Positions 34,710 through 44,562 are shown, numbered from the stretch's first letter. The stretch is DNA of 64,000 bases from Synechococcus sp. AG-679-C18 (GCA_003210755.1 QCUL01000002.1:1-64000); one strand, 5' to 3'. Made by a program: numbers and translations. The notes: generated from the sequence alone by a model not told the origin.

Positions 34710-35405
34710 ATGGCCGCAGCTGACCACCTTTCAGTACCTCGCCAGCACGGTCTTTTTCTGCATCACGGCATCGATTTAGGTGATGGCAGCGTTGCTCATT
34801 ATCTAGAGGGGCGAGAAATTCTTCGAAGTCCCTTAGATGAGTTCAAGCGTGGTCTGGAGATAACCATTGTTGACCATGACCATCCATCACCCATCGGCGT
34901 CACGCTTCGACGAGCGATGAGCCGTATCGGCGAACAGCGTTACAACCTGCTGTTCAACAACTGCGAGCACTTCGCCAGCTGGTGTAAGACAGGTCGTCAT
35001 CATAGCGGCCAAGTTGAAGGTTGGTTGCACAACACAAGTCTCGGCGCTTTGGCCCTTGGCCAGCTCATGCCTGCTGCTCTTCTCACTGGACTCAGACTTC
35101 TGCTGAAGCGCGGGTTAGTGAATGAACGATCACAAGAGCGTGCTCGCCGAGGTCTTGTACAGCTCAGGGAGCTGCGTCAAATCTTGCTCGAAAAACTTGA
35201 AGGAACCCTTGAACAGGCAGAGGGCTGGATTCGTGGCGGTCCCAACAATGGCGCAAGTGATCGCTACGGAATAAAAGGCAAGAAGCTGCTTCAAGCTGGC
35301 CAAAGCCTGGCCGATGAACTCGCTGCCGTTGAAGAACTCGAGCAAAAAATCAGCGATTTACTTAACGATCATCACGAGCGTTCCATCAGCGATCAAGCTG
35401 AGTAG
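34710..35405 (+). CDS. LRAT-domain (NlpC/P60 superfamily) protein
   Basis: A 231-aa protein whose first ~105 residues match the lecithin:retinol acyltransferase fold: the first His in LFLHHGIDLGDG, a second His in VAHYL, and the nucleophile Cys in the hallmark NNCEHFASWC. Such proteins are thiol acyltransferases or hydrolases. A weakly hydrophobic helix follows (LGALALGQLMPAALLTGLRLLL), then a charged C-terminal coiled region (ELRQILLEKLEGTLEQAE). The gene is tightly between clpX and dnaX, 12 and 23 bases away, so it is probably co-transcribed. Substrate unknown. Confidence 0.82.
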   Translation: MAAADHLSVPRQHGLFLHHGIDLGDGSVAHYLEGREILRSPLDEFKRGLEITIVDHDHPSPIGVTLRRAMSRIGEQRYNLLFNNCEHFASWCKTGRHHSGQVEGWLHNTSLGALALGQLMPAALLTGLRLLLKRGLVNERSQERARRGLVQLRELRQILLEKLEGTLEQAEGWIRGGPNNGASDRYGIKGKKLLQAGQSLADELAAVEELEQKISDLLNDHHERSISDQAE

Positions 35406-35428
35406 CCTCAAGTTCTTGCGGGTAGTGC

Positions 35429-37294
35429 ATGAGTCAGGCCTATCAGCCGCTGCATCACAAATACCGTCCTCAACGGTTTGATCAGCTGGTGGGTCAGGAA
35501 GCGATTGCCACCACACTCAGCCATGCGCTCACATCGGGAAGGATTGCCCCTGCCTATCTCTTCAGTGGCCCACGCGGGACTGGCAAAACCTCCAGTGCAA
35601 GGATCCTTGCCCGCTCACTCAATTGTCTCAGCCATGACAGCCCAACCCCTAAACCCTGCGGCAATTGTGAGCTCTGCACCACGATTGCGCGTGGTACCGC
35701 GCTCGATGTAATCGAGATCGATGCCGCCTCCAACACAGGTGTCGATAATATTCGGGACCTTATTGAACGCTCTCGATTCGCACCCGTCCAGGCGCGCTGG
35801 AAGGTGTACGTGATTGATGAGTGCCACATGCTCTCCACAGCTGCTTTTAATGCGCTGCTCAAGACGCTGGAGGAGCCACCACCGCAGGTGGTTTTCGTGT
35901 TGGCCACGACCGATCCACAACGGGTGCTGCCTACGATCCTCAGCCGCTGCCAGCGCTTTGATTTCAGGCGCATTCCACTGGAGGCTTTGAACAAGCACCT
36001 GGCCTGGATTGCCGAAAAGGAATCCATTCCCATCCAACCAGAGGCGCTGCATGTCATTGCCCAGCGGGCCCAGGGTGGCCTGCGCGATGCTGAAAGTCTT
36101 TTGGATCAGCTCAGCCTTCTACCAGGACCGATCGAAGCTGATTCAGTCTGGGACCTGCTGGGCGCTGTTCCAGAGCAGGAATTACTCAACCTGGCTGAAT
36201 CACTTGCAGAAGCAGAACCACTCACCCTGGTGGAGGCAACCAGACGCCTTTTAGATCGTGGCAGAGATCCCAGTGCTGTACTCCAAGGACTTGCAGGCAT
36301 TCTTCGCGATCTCGTATTGATGACCGCCGCACCGGACCGTCCTGAACTCACCGGTGTCTCACCACAATTTCGAGATCAACTCCCTCCGCTGGCGAAACGG
36401 CTCGGTCGCCAGCGGCTTCTGCTCTGGCAAGCAGAACTGAAAGGAACCGAACAGCAACTCCGTTTAAGCGTTCAGCCAAGACTATGGCTTGAAGTTCTGC
36501 TGCTTGGTCTACTCGCTGAAGACGAGAAAACGATTGTTAAGCCAGTCATCCCGGCACCTGTCAGCACGACATCCATCTCAGCTCCAACACTCCCGTCAAC
36601 TTCAAGCCCCACAGCTTCAGTTACAGCTGAGCTGTCAGCTACGCCAATCGACCTTTCCGATACGAACCACCACCCGCACATCCAGAAAGAACAAACTCCC
36701 ACATCCACTCAAGAGCAAGTACCTGACAGCGATAACCTGCCTGAACTGTGGCAGCAGATTCTGGCCAGTCTCGAGCTTCCCTCCACCAGGATGCTGTTAT
36801 CTCAACAGGCCCAACTCGTACGACTGGATCCCCATCGTGCTGTGGTGCAGGTTGCTGGGAATTGGATGGGAATGGTTCAAAGCCGGGCCAGCTTGCTGGA
36901 GGAGGCAATTAAGCGTGCTGTCGGAGGGAACCGACAACTCGTCTTGGAAAACCATGGCGGTGCCGCTCCTATGGCTTCAACTCCACCTCCCGCCACCACG
37001 CGAACGACTCCACCATCACCCATTGCCAATCCAACGCCTTTTGAATCAAAGCCCTCGCCACCGTTAGAAATTCATGCTCTGTCAGAAGCTCCTGCTGCAA
37101 CCTCAAGACCAACCGCCGCCCCGCAAACGATCGTCTCAAAAGACGCCACGAGATCTGTCGCACCTAAAGATGACTCCACAACTCCGCAAGCGCCTATAGA
37201 AACAAGTCCCCCTTCGATCATGGATGAACAAGTGAAGAGATTTGCCGACTTTTTTAACGGTCAGGTTTTGGATGTTGAACTTGGCGATGAGTGA
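35429..37294 (+). CDS. dnaX: DNA polymerase III subunits gamma/tau
   Basis: AAA+ motor of the clamp loader. The 621-aa product has HHKYRPQRFDQLVGQEA, Walker A SGPRGTGKTSSARI, a four-Cys zinc module (CLSHDSPTPKPCGNCELC), Walker B VYVIDECHMLS and the arginine finger in ILSRCQRFDFRRI. The C-terminal third (from about residue 370) is a Pro/Thr/Ser/Ala-rich linker with a short folded block near 435-510. Unlike some cyanobacterial DnaX genes, no intein interrupts it, and I see no clear slippery frameshift site for a short gamma form. Confidence 0.96.
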   Translation: MSQAYQPLHHKYRPQRFDQLVGQEAIATTLSHALTSGRIAPAYLFSGPRGTGKTSSARILARSLNCLSHDSPTPKPCGNCELCTTIARGTALDVIEIDAASNTGVDNIRDLIERSRFAPVQARWKVYVIDECHMLSTAAFNALLKTLEEPPPQVVFVLATTDPQRVLPTILSRCQRFDFRRIPLEALNKHLAWIAEKESIPIQPEALHVIAQRAQGGLRDAESLLDQLSLLPGPIEADSVWDLLGAVPEQELLNLAESLAEAEPLTLVEATRRLLDRGRDPSAVLQGLAGILRDLVLMTAAPDRPELTGVSPQFRDQLPPLAKRLGRQRLLLWQAELKGTEQQLRLSVQPRLWLEVLLLGLLAEDEKTIVKPVIPAPVSTTSISAPTLPSTSSPTASVTAELSATPIDLSDTNHHPHIQKEQTPTSTQEQVPDSDNLPELWQQILASLELPSTRMLLSQQAQLVRLDPHRAVVQVAGNWMGMVQSRASLLEEAIKRAVGGNRQLVLENHGGAAPMASTPPPATTRTTPPSPIANPTPFESKPSPPLEIHALSEAPAATSRPTAAPQTIVSKDATRSVAPKDDSTTPQAPIETSPPSIMDEQVKRFADFFNGQVLDVELGDE

Positions 37295-37312
37295 AGCGAT
37301 CGGAGTCAATCA

Positions 37313-38698
37313 TTAGGCTTTCGCCGTTTCCTCATTCCCTCGATGGGTGGTTTTGGCCCAGACCAATTTCTTCGGAAGCAGAGCCATTCTCAGCGAGACC
37401 CAGGGAATTACCAAGAACCAATGGCTCAAATAGGCAATACCTAACAGCAAAGACAGTGGATCAGGTTGAGGTAGTGCAGGACCTTCGCTGAGGCGCCTGC
37501 ACCCTCTCCAATAGGCCACGCCGGACACACTGAAAGCAACGATCGACAGTGGCCAATACGCAGGCGTCGTTCTGGTAACCACACTCGTAATCAAGTCAGC
37601 AAAAGAGAGCACCGGTAAGGCGTATTGAAGTAAGAAAAAGCAGGCCAGGTCTCGACGTTGACTAGATGTCAGACGATCAGATATCAGACCCGGCAAGTAA
37701 TCAAAGAATCGCTGTAACCCTCCTTCTGCCCAACGCTGTCGCTGCTTCCAGAGCGCCAGAACTGTCTCCACCGCCTCCTCTCTCACCGGTGGATTCCAAA
37801 GCAGTGTCGTGCGGGCACCCTGAAGCAAAAATCTGAAGCTGAGATCCAGATCGTCAGTCACAGTGTCTTCGTTGAATCCGCCGCAGGCTTCCAACACATC
37901 CCGGCGCAGCAATTGACCATTCCCACGGAGTTCAGCGACCCCTCCGCCTAGCAGCCTGCCCTGCTGAATCAGCGCATCGAAAGCCATCTCCATAGCTTGC
38001 GCACGTGTAAGCAGGTTGGTGTCAGCGTTCGTTACGGCCTTACGCATCTGCACCGCAGACCAATCACCCATGACGGCGATGGGAATTATCCGTTCCAGCT
38101 GGTCGTTACTGATCTGACCATCTGCATCAAGCACAAGAATCCATTCCCCAGTGCTTTGAGCCAACGCAGCGTTCAGAGCACCTGACTTGCCACCGCCTTC
38201 ATTGCGCTGACGACGGATCACATTCAGGTTTGGATAGAGAGGCTTCAGTTCATTCAGCAGATCTGGTGTTCTGTCCTCACTGCCGTCATCCACGATCCAT
38301 GTTGTGAGTTGTTCAGCTGGATAACGCAGTGCTCCCAACCGCTCCATCAAACGCGCCACCACGGCTTCTTCATCCCTGGCCGCAACCACTACATCCACAT
38401 CAGGCCATGAGGTAAAGCTCTCCAGGGCAACAGGAACCAATGTTGAGACTTCAGCACCATCCTTCACAGGAGCGCTGTCTGTTGGGAAGGAGTTTTCGTC
38501 AGAACTACGGAGTGCCGTTCTGAGGGAATATCCACCGAGCACTAATGCAAGCGTGATCGAAGGGATCAGACTCCTGTAGGCATCAAGCCAGTGAGGAGCC
38601 GCACCAGCACAACCGCAAGCCACCACAAACAAGGCCGTCTTGCCGCGTCGGCGATCGCCTGTCCCTGCGGCCACAACCCTCTCAACGTTCGAATGCAT
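37313..38698 (-). CDS. Membrane GT2-family glycosyltransferase
   Basis: A 461-aa membrane glycosyltransferase of GT2, cellulose-synthase-like type. It has two N-terminal membrane helices (about residues 20-62), a cytosolic catalytic domain with VVVAARDEEAVVARL, WIVDDGSEDRTPD, VLDADGQISND, EDTVTDDLDLSFR and QRQRWAEGGLQRF, and about three C-terminal membrane helices. These D, DxD, TED-like and QxxRW motifs fit a processive or lipid-linked sugar transferase. Product is unknown. The SpoIID-like gene lies just upstream on the same strand, 6 bases apart. Confidence 0.88.
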   Translation of the reverse strand: MHSNVERVVAAGTGDRRRGKTALFVVACGCAGAAPHWLDAYRSLIPSITLALVLGGYSLRTALRSSDENSFPTDSAPVKDGAEVSTLVPVALESFTSWPDVDVVVAARDEEAVVARLMERLGALRYPAEQLTTWIVDDGSEDRTPDLLNELKPLYPNLNVIRRQRNEGGGKSGALNAALAQSTGEWILVLDADGQISNDQLERIIPIAVMGDWSAVQMRKAVTNADTNLLTRAQAMEMAFDALIQQGRLLGGGVAELRGNGQLLRRDVLEACGGFNEDTVTDDLDLSFRFLLQGARTTLLWNPPVREEAVETVLALWKQRQRWAEGGLQRFFDYLPGLISDRLTSSQRRDLACFFLLQYALPVLSFADLITSVVTRTTPAYWPLSIVAFSVSGVAYWRGCRRLSEGPALPQPDPLSLLLGIAYLSHWFLVIPWVSLRMALLPKKLVWAKTTHRGNEETAKA

Positions 38699-38704
38699 CA
38701 GATT

Positions 38705-40300
38705 TTAAGGGGCCTGACTAGGCAGGGAGGTCGCTGAAGGCTGGACCTTGGTCAATGTTGTATCCGGGTAGTAGTACCTGAGGATCCTCTCGAAGCTCCA
38801 ACCTCGAGCAGCCAGATCAATGGCACCTGCCTGTGAAAGCCCGACTCCATGACCAAATCCTCCACCCTCAAATCGCCAACGACCAGCTCCTTGTGGCTCA
38901 ATCACAAACAGGGTGCTGGGCAAGCGGCGGAGAGTGCGACGGATCGCATCCAGGCGCAACATGACGGACTCATCTTGATCTGTCATCTCAACTTTGAGGG
39001 CAATCACCCTTCCACTGGCTCCTCGCTCCTCCACCTTTATGGCCCTTGGAACACCATCACGATGGCCAGCAGCTCGCAAAGCCTGTGCGATCTCAGCAGC
39101 TCCATAGCTCCGAGTCCAACGAAAACGAGGGTGATTCGTTCCGTAGGCACCATCGCCTTCTGAGAGAAGAGCACTCACTTCGGAGACAGTCTCAAGCGGC
39201 AAAGACACCCCACTCCTCCATACCTCTGATCCATCGACACGAGCCCTTATGTAAGGAAGCGGCTCCATCGCCCAGGCCTCCTCCCCACCTGCCATCACCC
39301 CACCATTACTTGCGTGATACCACGCTTGAATGGGCTCGCCCTTCCAAGCTAGAACCTGCCCGGACGTGGCCAGAATCGCCTCACGCACAGCTGGACTTGC
39401 TTGACGGGGATCGCTGTACACCTGGCACTGCGTGTCACTACAGAGGTGATAACCATCAATGGCAAACCGATGGCTATTTGCCAGAGCCCAGGTACGCGCC
39501 AACACAGCCTGAGCCTGAAGCGCTGCTGTTGGAGACCCAGCGCCAATTTCATGGGGAACCACCCCCTCTAAGTAACGCTCCAGGGGGACCTGTTCCAGCA
39601 ACGTCCAGCTTCCATAGGCATCCGGCTGAAGACGAAAAGGGCCTCGCAAAACACCTCCTTGCCACAAAAGACCACTGGGAGCCTCAACTATCAATGGACC
39701 TTGCAGAGTGCGTCCACCAGTGGGACCCTCCAAAACTGCTTTGATTTCAGTCTTCAAGGTGCGATTCAAGGGCCGCATCGGAACCCCCTCGAGAGGCACT
39801 GCATCAAAGGGAACCCAAACCTCCCACTCACCTGGGTGAGCGACACGAGCGTGGACATCCCGATCACGCCATCGCACCGCAATCCGTTCAGCTGATTCAA
39901 AACTGGCAAAGGGGCCAGCAATCTTTCGCGCTACCTCAATGGGTGCGGCCAAAGAAGCCAGTCGCCAACTCAGTCGTATCGTCCCCCCCTCAGCAACTTC
40001 GGTTCCGGATCCATCCCTTAATCGCAAAGGTTCGTTGCCAGCACTGCTCAAAGTGAGCAAAGGGGCTGAATGATTGGTCCTGGTGCCGTGGCCGAGATAG
40101 TCAGCCAATGCCACCCATAAGGTCGCCTCATCCGCCTTGGGCGGAAGAGGCACCGATCGATGGGTCACGACGACAGGAGAAACTGGCTCAAGCAAGGTTT
40201 CTTGGGCTCGACAGCTACAAGCGATCGCACTGACCAGAAACAGTGGTACGACGACTCGGCGCTTAAGCCAGCCAGAGGGATGGGTCAAAGCCAAGTCCAC
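38705..40300 (-). CDS. SpoIID/LytB-domain exported protein
   Basis: A 531-aa protein with an N-terminal export signal (LKRRVVVPLFLVSAIACSCRAQE, possibly a lipoprotein or Sec signal). The SpoIID domain is in the second half: LEQVPLERYLEGVVPHEIG, ALQAQAVLARTWALAN, LCSDTQCQVYSDPRQASP, and FGHGVGLSQAGAIDLAARGW followed by RILRYYYPDT. SpoIID proteins are lytic transglycosylases acting on denuded glycan; in cyanobacteria the role is likely wall remodelling. It is six bases upstream of the GT2 gene, so co-transcription is likely. Confidence 0.92.
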   Translation of the reverse strand: MDLALTHPSGWLKRRVVVPLFLVSAIACSCRAQETLLEPVSPVVVTHRSVPLPPKADEATLWVALADYLGHGTRTNHSAPLLTLSSAGNEPLRLRDGSGTEVAEGGTIRLSWRLASLAAPIEVARKIAGPFASFESAERIAVRWRDRDVHARVAHPGEWEVWVPFDAVPLEGVPMRPLNRTLKTEIKAVLEGPTGGRTLQGPLIVEAPSGLLWQGGVLRGPFRLQPDAYGSWTLLEQVPLERYLEGVVPHEIGAGSPTAALQAQAVLARTWALANSHRFAIDGYHLCSDTQCQVYSDPRQASPAVREAILATSGQVLAWKGEPIQAWYHASNGGVMAGGEEAWAMEPLPYIRARVDGSEVWRSGVSLPLETVSEVSALLSEGDGAYGTNHPRFRWTRSYGAAEIAQALRAAGHRDGVPRAIKVEERGASGRVIALKVEMTDQDESVMLRLDAIRRTLRRLPSTLFVIEPQGAGRWRFEGGGFGHGVGLSQAGAIDLAARGWSFERILRYYYPDTTLTKVQPSATSLPSQAP

Positions 40301-40394
40301 AGCAACTCAATTCAGCATGACGTGAGCTGGATTGATTGGCTGAAAGCTAGGCAAGGTTCTATTGTTGTTGCTTATGCAACGTGCAGCCAGAGAC

Positions 40395-40592
40395 ATGCCG
40401 AAGCTCAAGACCCGCAAAGCAGCCGCCAAGCGGTTCAAAGCAACTGGCACTGGCAAGTTCCTTCGTCGCCGCGCTTTCCATAATCACCTTCTCGATCACA
40501 AATCGCCGAAGCAGAAGCGTCATTTGAAGACCAAAGCCGTGGTTGACCGCACCGATGAGGAGCGCGTCACCCTGATGATGCCCTACGCATAA
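40395..40592 (+). CDS. rpmI: 50S ribosomal protein L35
   Basis: A 65-aa basic protein of the large ribosomal subunit, starting [18 protein letters not shown] with the usual L35 pattern, followed by HHL-like [19 protein letters not shown]. The frame is open back to 40362, but ATG 40395 is the family start. It is followed 71 bases later by rplT. Confidence 0.97.
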   Translation: MPKLKTRKAAAKRFKATGTGKFLRRRAFHNHLLDHKSPKQKRHLKTKAVVDRTDEERVTLMMPYA

Positions 40593-40663
40593 GTCCACTC
40601 TGAATCCTGTTATTTCTTCAAAAATTCAGGATATTTACCCTTCAATTTCTCTACTTCTGATTC

Positions 40664-41011
40664 ATGGCTCGCGTCAAGAGAGGCAATGTTGCCCGCAAGC
40701 GTCGCAATAAAATTCTTCGTTTAGCTCGAGGATTCCGCGGCAGCAACGGAACCCTTTTCCGTACGGCTAACCAACGCGTGATGAAAGCGCTCTGCAACGC
40801 CTACCGCGACCGTCGTCGTCGCAAACGTGATTTCCGCCGTCTTTGGATTGCAAGGATTAATGCTGCTGCACGGATGAACGGGGTGAGCTACAGCCGCTTA
40901 ATTGGTGGTTTAAAAAAAGCTGATGTACGCATCAATCGCAAAATGTTGGCTCAAATGGCTGTCGTTGATCCCGCGAGTTTCGCCAACGTCGTCAACGCCA
41001 CTCAGGGTTAA
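40664..41011 (+). CDS. rplT: 50S ribosomal protein L20
   Basis: A 115-aa basic RNA-binding protein needed for early 50S assembly. It starts [18 protein letters not shown] and has the family segments [25 protein letters not shown] and [16 protein letters not shown]. It forms the rpmI-rplT pair; infC is not adjacent. Confidence 0.98.
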   Translation: MARVKRGNVARKRRNKILRLARGFRGSNGTLFRTANQRVMKALCNAYRDRRRRKRDFRRLWIARINAAARMNGVSYSRLIGGLKKADVRINRKMLAQMAVVDPASFANVVNATQG

Positions 41012-41017
41012 TGACCA

Positions 41018-41041
41018 GTCCCAAGTGGGACGCTTCTTGTC
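41018..41041 (+). terminator. Weak hairpin after rplT
   Basis: Six bases after the rplT stop, GTCCC and GGGAC can pair around a four-base loop (41018-41031), followed by a short T/C-rich run. The stem is only five base pairs and the T-run is poor, so it may attenuate rather than stop transcription into the TPR gene. Confidence 0.35.
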
Positions 41042-41047
41042 TCTGAC

Positions 41048-41623
41048 ATGAATGCTCTTCTGCCTCAGACCTACTTATTAGGCCTGATTGCTCTGCTCGC
41101 GATCGTTGCTGTCGTAGCCGGTCGCCAGTTCTTGCGAGTTCGTCGCGATGAACAGAGTTTGCTCAAGATGGAGCAGGACAATATTGCCTCTTCAAAAGAC
41201 GCAGGTGCCCTTTACGAATTGGCATCTGTTCAGTTGCGCAAGCGCCTTTATCCTCAAGCCATTATTAGCTTGCGTCAGGCTGTTAAACGCCTCAATAAAG
41301 AGCCTGATGAAGCACGAGCTCTGATCGAGAATGCTCTTGGCTACGCCTTGGCAGCCGAAAAGGATTTCTCTACCGCAGTACGCCACTACAAGGCAGCGCT
41401 GCGAGCGAAAGAAGATTATCCAGTTGCCATTAATAATCTCGCCTTTGCTCAAGAGCGCCTTTTGCAGAATGAAGAAGCTTGCGATCTTTATCGCCAAGCT
41501 CTTGTTTTGGACCCCAAAAATAAAACAGCACGAAAACGTTTAAAACGTTTGGAACGTGCGGCAATGAAGGAAACTAAAATTAAAGGCGCTTCACCAAAGA
41601 GCTCGGACGGGGGCGGGTTCTAA
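41048..41623 (+). CDS. Membrane-anchored TPR protein
   Basis: A 191-aa protein with one N-terminal membrane helix (LLGLIALLAIVAVVAG) and then about three TPR repeats: GALYELASVQLRKRLYPQAI, ALIENALGYALAAEKDFSTAVRHY and PVAINNLAFAQERLLQNEEACDLY. The C-terminus is basic. Related cyanobacterial and plastid proteins (Ycf37/Pyg7-like) assist photosystem I assembly. The single helix plus TPR layout fits, but the assignment is inference. Its end overlaps the convergent unknown gene by 33 bases. Confidence 0.75.
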   Translation: MNALLPQTYLLGLIALLAIVAVVAGRQFLRVRRDEQSLLKMEQDNIASSKDAGALYELASVQLRKRLYPQAIISLRQAVKRLNKEPDEARALIENALGYALAAEKDFSTAVRHYKAALRAKEDYPVAINNLAFAQERLLQNEEACDLYRQALVLDPKNKTARKRLKRLERAAMKETKIKGASPKSSDGGGF

Positions 41624-42136
41624 CCGAGCGCAGTTTGGAGACAGGTCAAGTCGACCTCCTGTATTGGTCATTCTGGGTGCCTCCCAACCAGCCAGTGAAA
41701 ATCCCTGCAATCCCAGAAATCTCCCACCAATTTCTAAGTCATCTGTCAATTGGGGCGACAAGGGCAGTAAGTCAAGCTGATCCGACTTGGCATTGAGATT
41801 GCCTTGAACAGGCGTCGAGATCGAACCAATGCGCATGTCACCGCGGAGATCAACCATTTGACCCATTGACTTCACGCTGGCAAGCGTCAGTTCCACATCA
41901 ACAGTGGAATTCGAAGCAAACGCCGTGTAGTTTCCGCACCATTGCTTGGGCATAGTTGAGGCAAGATACGAAGCACGCGCTACAGGATCGAAACTTTCAA
42001 CCGATCCCTCAACGGCTAAAGGGAGGATTGGTTGTGAACTGTCGAACGACTGTGAAGACGCAAACGGAGCCTGAATCTCGACCGGTACGTCCATGACGGG
42101 AGGAACGGGCATGCAGGGAATTAACGATGGCCGCAC
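41591..42136 (-). CDS. Conserved-looking protein of unknown function
   Basis: A 181-aa protein I do not recognise. The N-terminus contains [16 protein letters not shown] without a clear signal peptide. The middle has [34 protein letters not shown] and an alternating hydrophobic pattern suggesting beta strands. The C-terminus has [18 protein letters not shown]. The ending overlaps the TPR gene by 33 bases. It is divergent from thiG with a short gap. Confidence 0.6.
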   Translation of the reverse strand: MRPSLIPCMPVPPVMDVPVEIQAPFASSQSFDSSQPILPLAVEGSVESFDPVARASYLASTMPKQWCGNYTAFASNSTVDVELTLASVKSMGQMVDLRGDMRIGSISTPVQGNLNAKSDQLDLLPLSPQLTDDLEIGGRFLGLQGFSLAGWEAPRMTNTGGRLDLSPNCARLEPAPVRALW

Positions 42137-42205
42137 GGTAGAGCGGTTGCGGCCCGCTTGACCGCATCACGATCCGGTTCTCCAACTAAACCGCAACTGA
42201 CCACT

Positions 42206-43027
42206 ATGGATCCGACTCACTCTTACGACGACGCACTCCAGATCGGAGAGCGCAGCTTCCAAAGCAGGCTGATCACAGGAACAGGCAAATACCCAAGCCT
42301 GGAGGCGATGCAGCACAGCTTGGAACGATCACGCTGCAACATGGTCACTGTTGCCGTTCGGCGGGTTCAGGCTGTAGCTGAAGGGCATGCAGGCCTGATG
42401 GAAGCGATTGACTGGGCACGAATCTGGATGCTCCCCAACACAGCAGGATGCACCAACGCCGAAGAAGCGGTGCGGGTCGCCAGGCTCGGCAGAGAACTGG
42501 CGAAGCTGGCCGGTCAGGAAACCAATAACTTTGTGAAATTGGAAGTCATCCCTGACAGCCGTCACTTACTGCCCGATCCATTCGGAACGCTAGAAGCAGC
42601 AGAAAGACTGGTCAAAGAGGGCTTCACGGTGCTCCCATACATCAATGCTGATCCCTTACTGGCAAAACGTTTGGAGGAGGTTGGCTGCGCCACTGTGATG
42701 CCACTGGGATCACCAATTGGCTCAGGACAAGGGTTGCGCAATGCGGCGAATATCGGCCTCATCATCGAGAACGCAAGCGTGCCGGTGATTGTCGATGCGG
42801 GAATCGGCGTTCCAAGTGATGCGGCCCAAGCGTTGGAGATGGGGGCTGATGCAGTTCTCATCAACAGCGCCATCGCTCTTGCAGCACACCCTCCGCTGAT
42901 GGCAGAAGCGATGGCTTCAGCCGTGCAGGCAGGGCGGCAAGCTTTGCTCGCCGGACGACTACCAACCCGTCCAGAAGCATCTCCAAGTTCCCCTACCAGC
43001 GGACGTATCAACGCCTCAGCCAGCTAA
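42206..43027 (+). CDS. thiG: Thiazole synthase
   Basis: Forms the thiazole phosphate ring of thiamine from deoxyxylulose phosphate, the ThiS thiocarboxylate and dehydroglycine. The 273-aa TIM-barrel product has [30 protein letters not shown] with the Schiff-base Lys, [21 protein letters not shown] and [11 protein letters not shown]. The start is uncertain: ATG 42206 (MDPTHSYD) or TTG 42158, which adds 16 residues. No TPP riboswitch was recognised upstream. Confidence 0.96.
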   Translation: MDPTHSYDDALQIGERSFQSRLITGTGKYPSLEAMQHSLERSRCNMVTVAVRRVQAVAEGHAGLMEAIDWARIWMLPNTAGCTNAEEAVRVARLGRELAKLAGQETNNFVKLEVIPDSRHLLPDPFGTLEAAERLVKEGFTVLPYINADPLLAKRLEEVGCATVMPLGSPIGSGQGLRNAANIGLIIENASVPVIVDAGIGVPSDAAQALEMGADAVLINSAIALAAHPPLMAEAMASAVQAGRQALLAGRLPTRPEASPSSPTSGRINASAS

Positions 43028-43126
43028 CGCTGTGATCCCACACCATCCCCGCGTGAAGGAGCATGAAGGAACACGGGCGCAAGAGCGGACAACTCCATAA
43101 CCTCCCGTTCAGTTGCAGCTCGATCC

Positions 43127-43294
43127 ATGCAGGTCACTCAAGAAGATGGCGGCCGTCTCAACGCCTTTGCTAAAGAACCAAGGATGGAAATAATTAGCGA
43201 TGGCGCCTCTCTCAGCAACAGCTCTCGCCTCCTAATCATCAGCGGTGCGGTGCTGGTAATGGCTCTTATGGCCCTGTCCGTGGCTGTCAGCTGA
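43127..43294 (+). CDS. psb34: Psb34 / ssl1498-type small membrane protein
   Basis: A 55-aa ORF. The N-terminus has the TQEDGGRLNAFAKEPRM pattern of the cyanobacterial ssl1498 family (light-harvesting-like, Psb34), followed by one membrane helix (LLIISGAVLVMALMALSVAV). Psb34 binds the CP47 assembly module of photosystem II in the site shared with high-light-inducible proteins and helps RC47 mature. It is a stand-alone gene between thiG and sqdB. The assignment rests on the N-terminal motif and size. Confidence 0.85.
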   Translation: MQVTQEDGGRLNAFAKEPRMEIISDGASLSNSSRLLIISGAVLVMALMALSVAVS

Positions 43295-43352
43295 AAACCC
43301 TGTAGTAGCTTGCCAGAAATCAGCGGCTTGCTCGCTTCAGCAGGAGTTTGGG

Positions 43353-44549
43353 GTGAAAGTTCTCGTTTTAGGTGGTGACGGCTTCTGCGGCTGGCCTTGT
43401 GCGGTGAATTTGGCGGACCAAGATCACGATGTTTTGATCGTGGACAACCTCAGCCGACGCAAGATCGACATCGATCTTGAGGTGGAGTCGTTAACGCCGA
43501 TCGTGAGCATCGGCGAACGCCTCAACGTATGGGAAAGCCTTGGCGGTAAGCCCATGCGATTCATCCATATGGATATCGCCCACGAATACCAACGGCTTCT
43601 CGATTTGATCATCGAAGAGAAGCCCGATTCAATCGTGCATTTTGCGGAACAGCGTGCTGCGCCTTATTCAATGAAGAGCAGTGCCACCAAGCGCTACACC
43701 GTTGACAACAATGTGAACGGCACCCACAACCTGCTTGCAGCGATTGTGGAATCGGGCCAAGACATCCACGTGGTGCACCTCGGCACGATGGGTGTGTATG
43801 GCTATGGCTCCCACCGTGGCGCCACCATTCCTGAGGGCTACCTCAAGGTGGAAGTTCCCCAACCTGACGGCAGCCGTTTTGAAGAGGAAATTCTTCATCC
43901 GGCCAGTCCTGGCAGCGTTTATCACATGACCAAAACGCTCGATCAGTTGCTATTCCTCTACTACAACAAAAACGACAAAGTCAGAATTACCGACCTTCAC
44001 CAAGGGATTGTTTGGGGCACCAACACCGAAGCCACGGATCGTGATCCGCGCCTCACCAATCGCTTTGATTACGACGGTGACTACGGAACGGTTCTGAACC
44101 GCTTCCTGATGCAAGCAGCGATCGGGTATCCACTCACCGTGCATGGCACGGGCGGTCAAACCCGCGCCTTCATTCACATCCGTGACTCGGTGCGTTGCGT
44201 GCAGCTCGCGCTCGAAAACCGGCCAGAGAAAGGCGAACGGGTCAAGATCTTCAACCAAATGACCGAGAGCCACCAGGTGGGCGAACTCGCCAAGAAGGTG
44301 GCTGCGTTAACGGGCGCTCAGGTCAACAATCTCCCTAATCCACGTAACGAAGCCGTTGAAAACGATCTGATCGTGGACAATCGCTGCTTCATTGAGCTTG
44401 GACTCAAACCCACCACCCTGGATGACGGTCTCTTGAAGGAAGTGGTAGAAATTGCCACTCGCTATGCGGATCGTTGCGATCGCAATCGCATCCTTTGCAC
44501 ATCGGCATGGACCAAGACGCAAGCCCAAGCCATTGGCAACGCCTCCTGA
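43353..44549 (+). CDS. sqdB: UDP-sulfoquinovose synthase
   Basis: NAD+-dependent enzyme that makes UDP-sulfoquinovose from UDP-glucose and sulfite, the sugar donor for the thylakoid sulfolipid SQDG. The 398-aa short-chain-dehydrogenase product has the distinctive NAD-binding GGDGFCGWPCA, THNLLAAIVESG, the TMGVYGYG loop and the catalytic YxxxK in GSVYHMTKTLDQL. GTG 43353 is the start. It is followed 13 bases later by sqdX, which completes sulfolipid synthesis. Confidence 0.97.
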   Translation: MKVLVLGGDGFCGWPCAVNLADQDHDVLIVDNLSRRKIDIDLEVESLTPIVSIGERLNVWESLGGKPMRFIHMDIAHEYQRLLDLIIEEKPDSIVHFAEQRAAPYSMKSSATKRYTVDNNVNGTHNLLAAIVESGQDIHVVHLGTMGVYGYGSHRGATIPEGYLKVEVPQPDGSRFEEEILHPASPGSVYHMTKTLDQLLFLYYNKNDKVRITDLHQGIVWGTNTEATDRDPRLTNRFDYDGDYGTVLNRFLMQAAIGYPLTVHGTGGQTRAFIHIRDSVRCVQLALENRPEKGERVKIFNQMTESHQVGELAKKVAALTGAQVNNLPNPRNEAVENDLIVDNRCFIELGLKPTTLDDGLLKEVVEIATRYADRCDRNRILCTSAWTKTQAQAIGNAS

Positions 44550-44562
44550 TTGAGACGAAACC

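Noticed and set aside
36489-37067. A 192-codon plus-strand frame inside dnaX
   Set aside because: It is an out-of-frame shadow of the Pro/Thr-rich linker of dnaX.
39046-39744. A 232-codon plus-strand frame
   Set aside because: Antisense to the SpoIID gene; composition is typical of a GC-driven shadow frame.
40600-40645. A hairpin between rpmI and rplT (ATCCTG and CAGGAT)
   Set aside because: Loop is about 20 bases and there is no T-run; not supportable as terminator or L20 operator.
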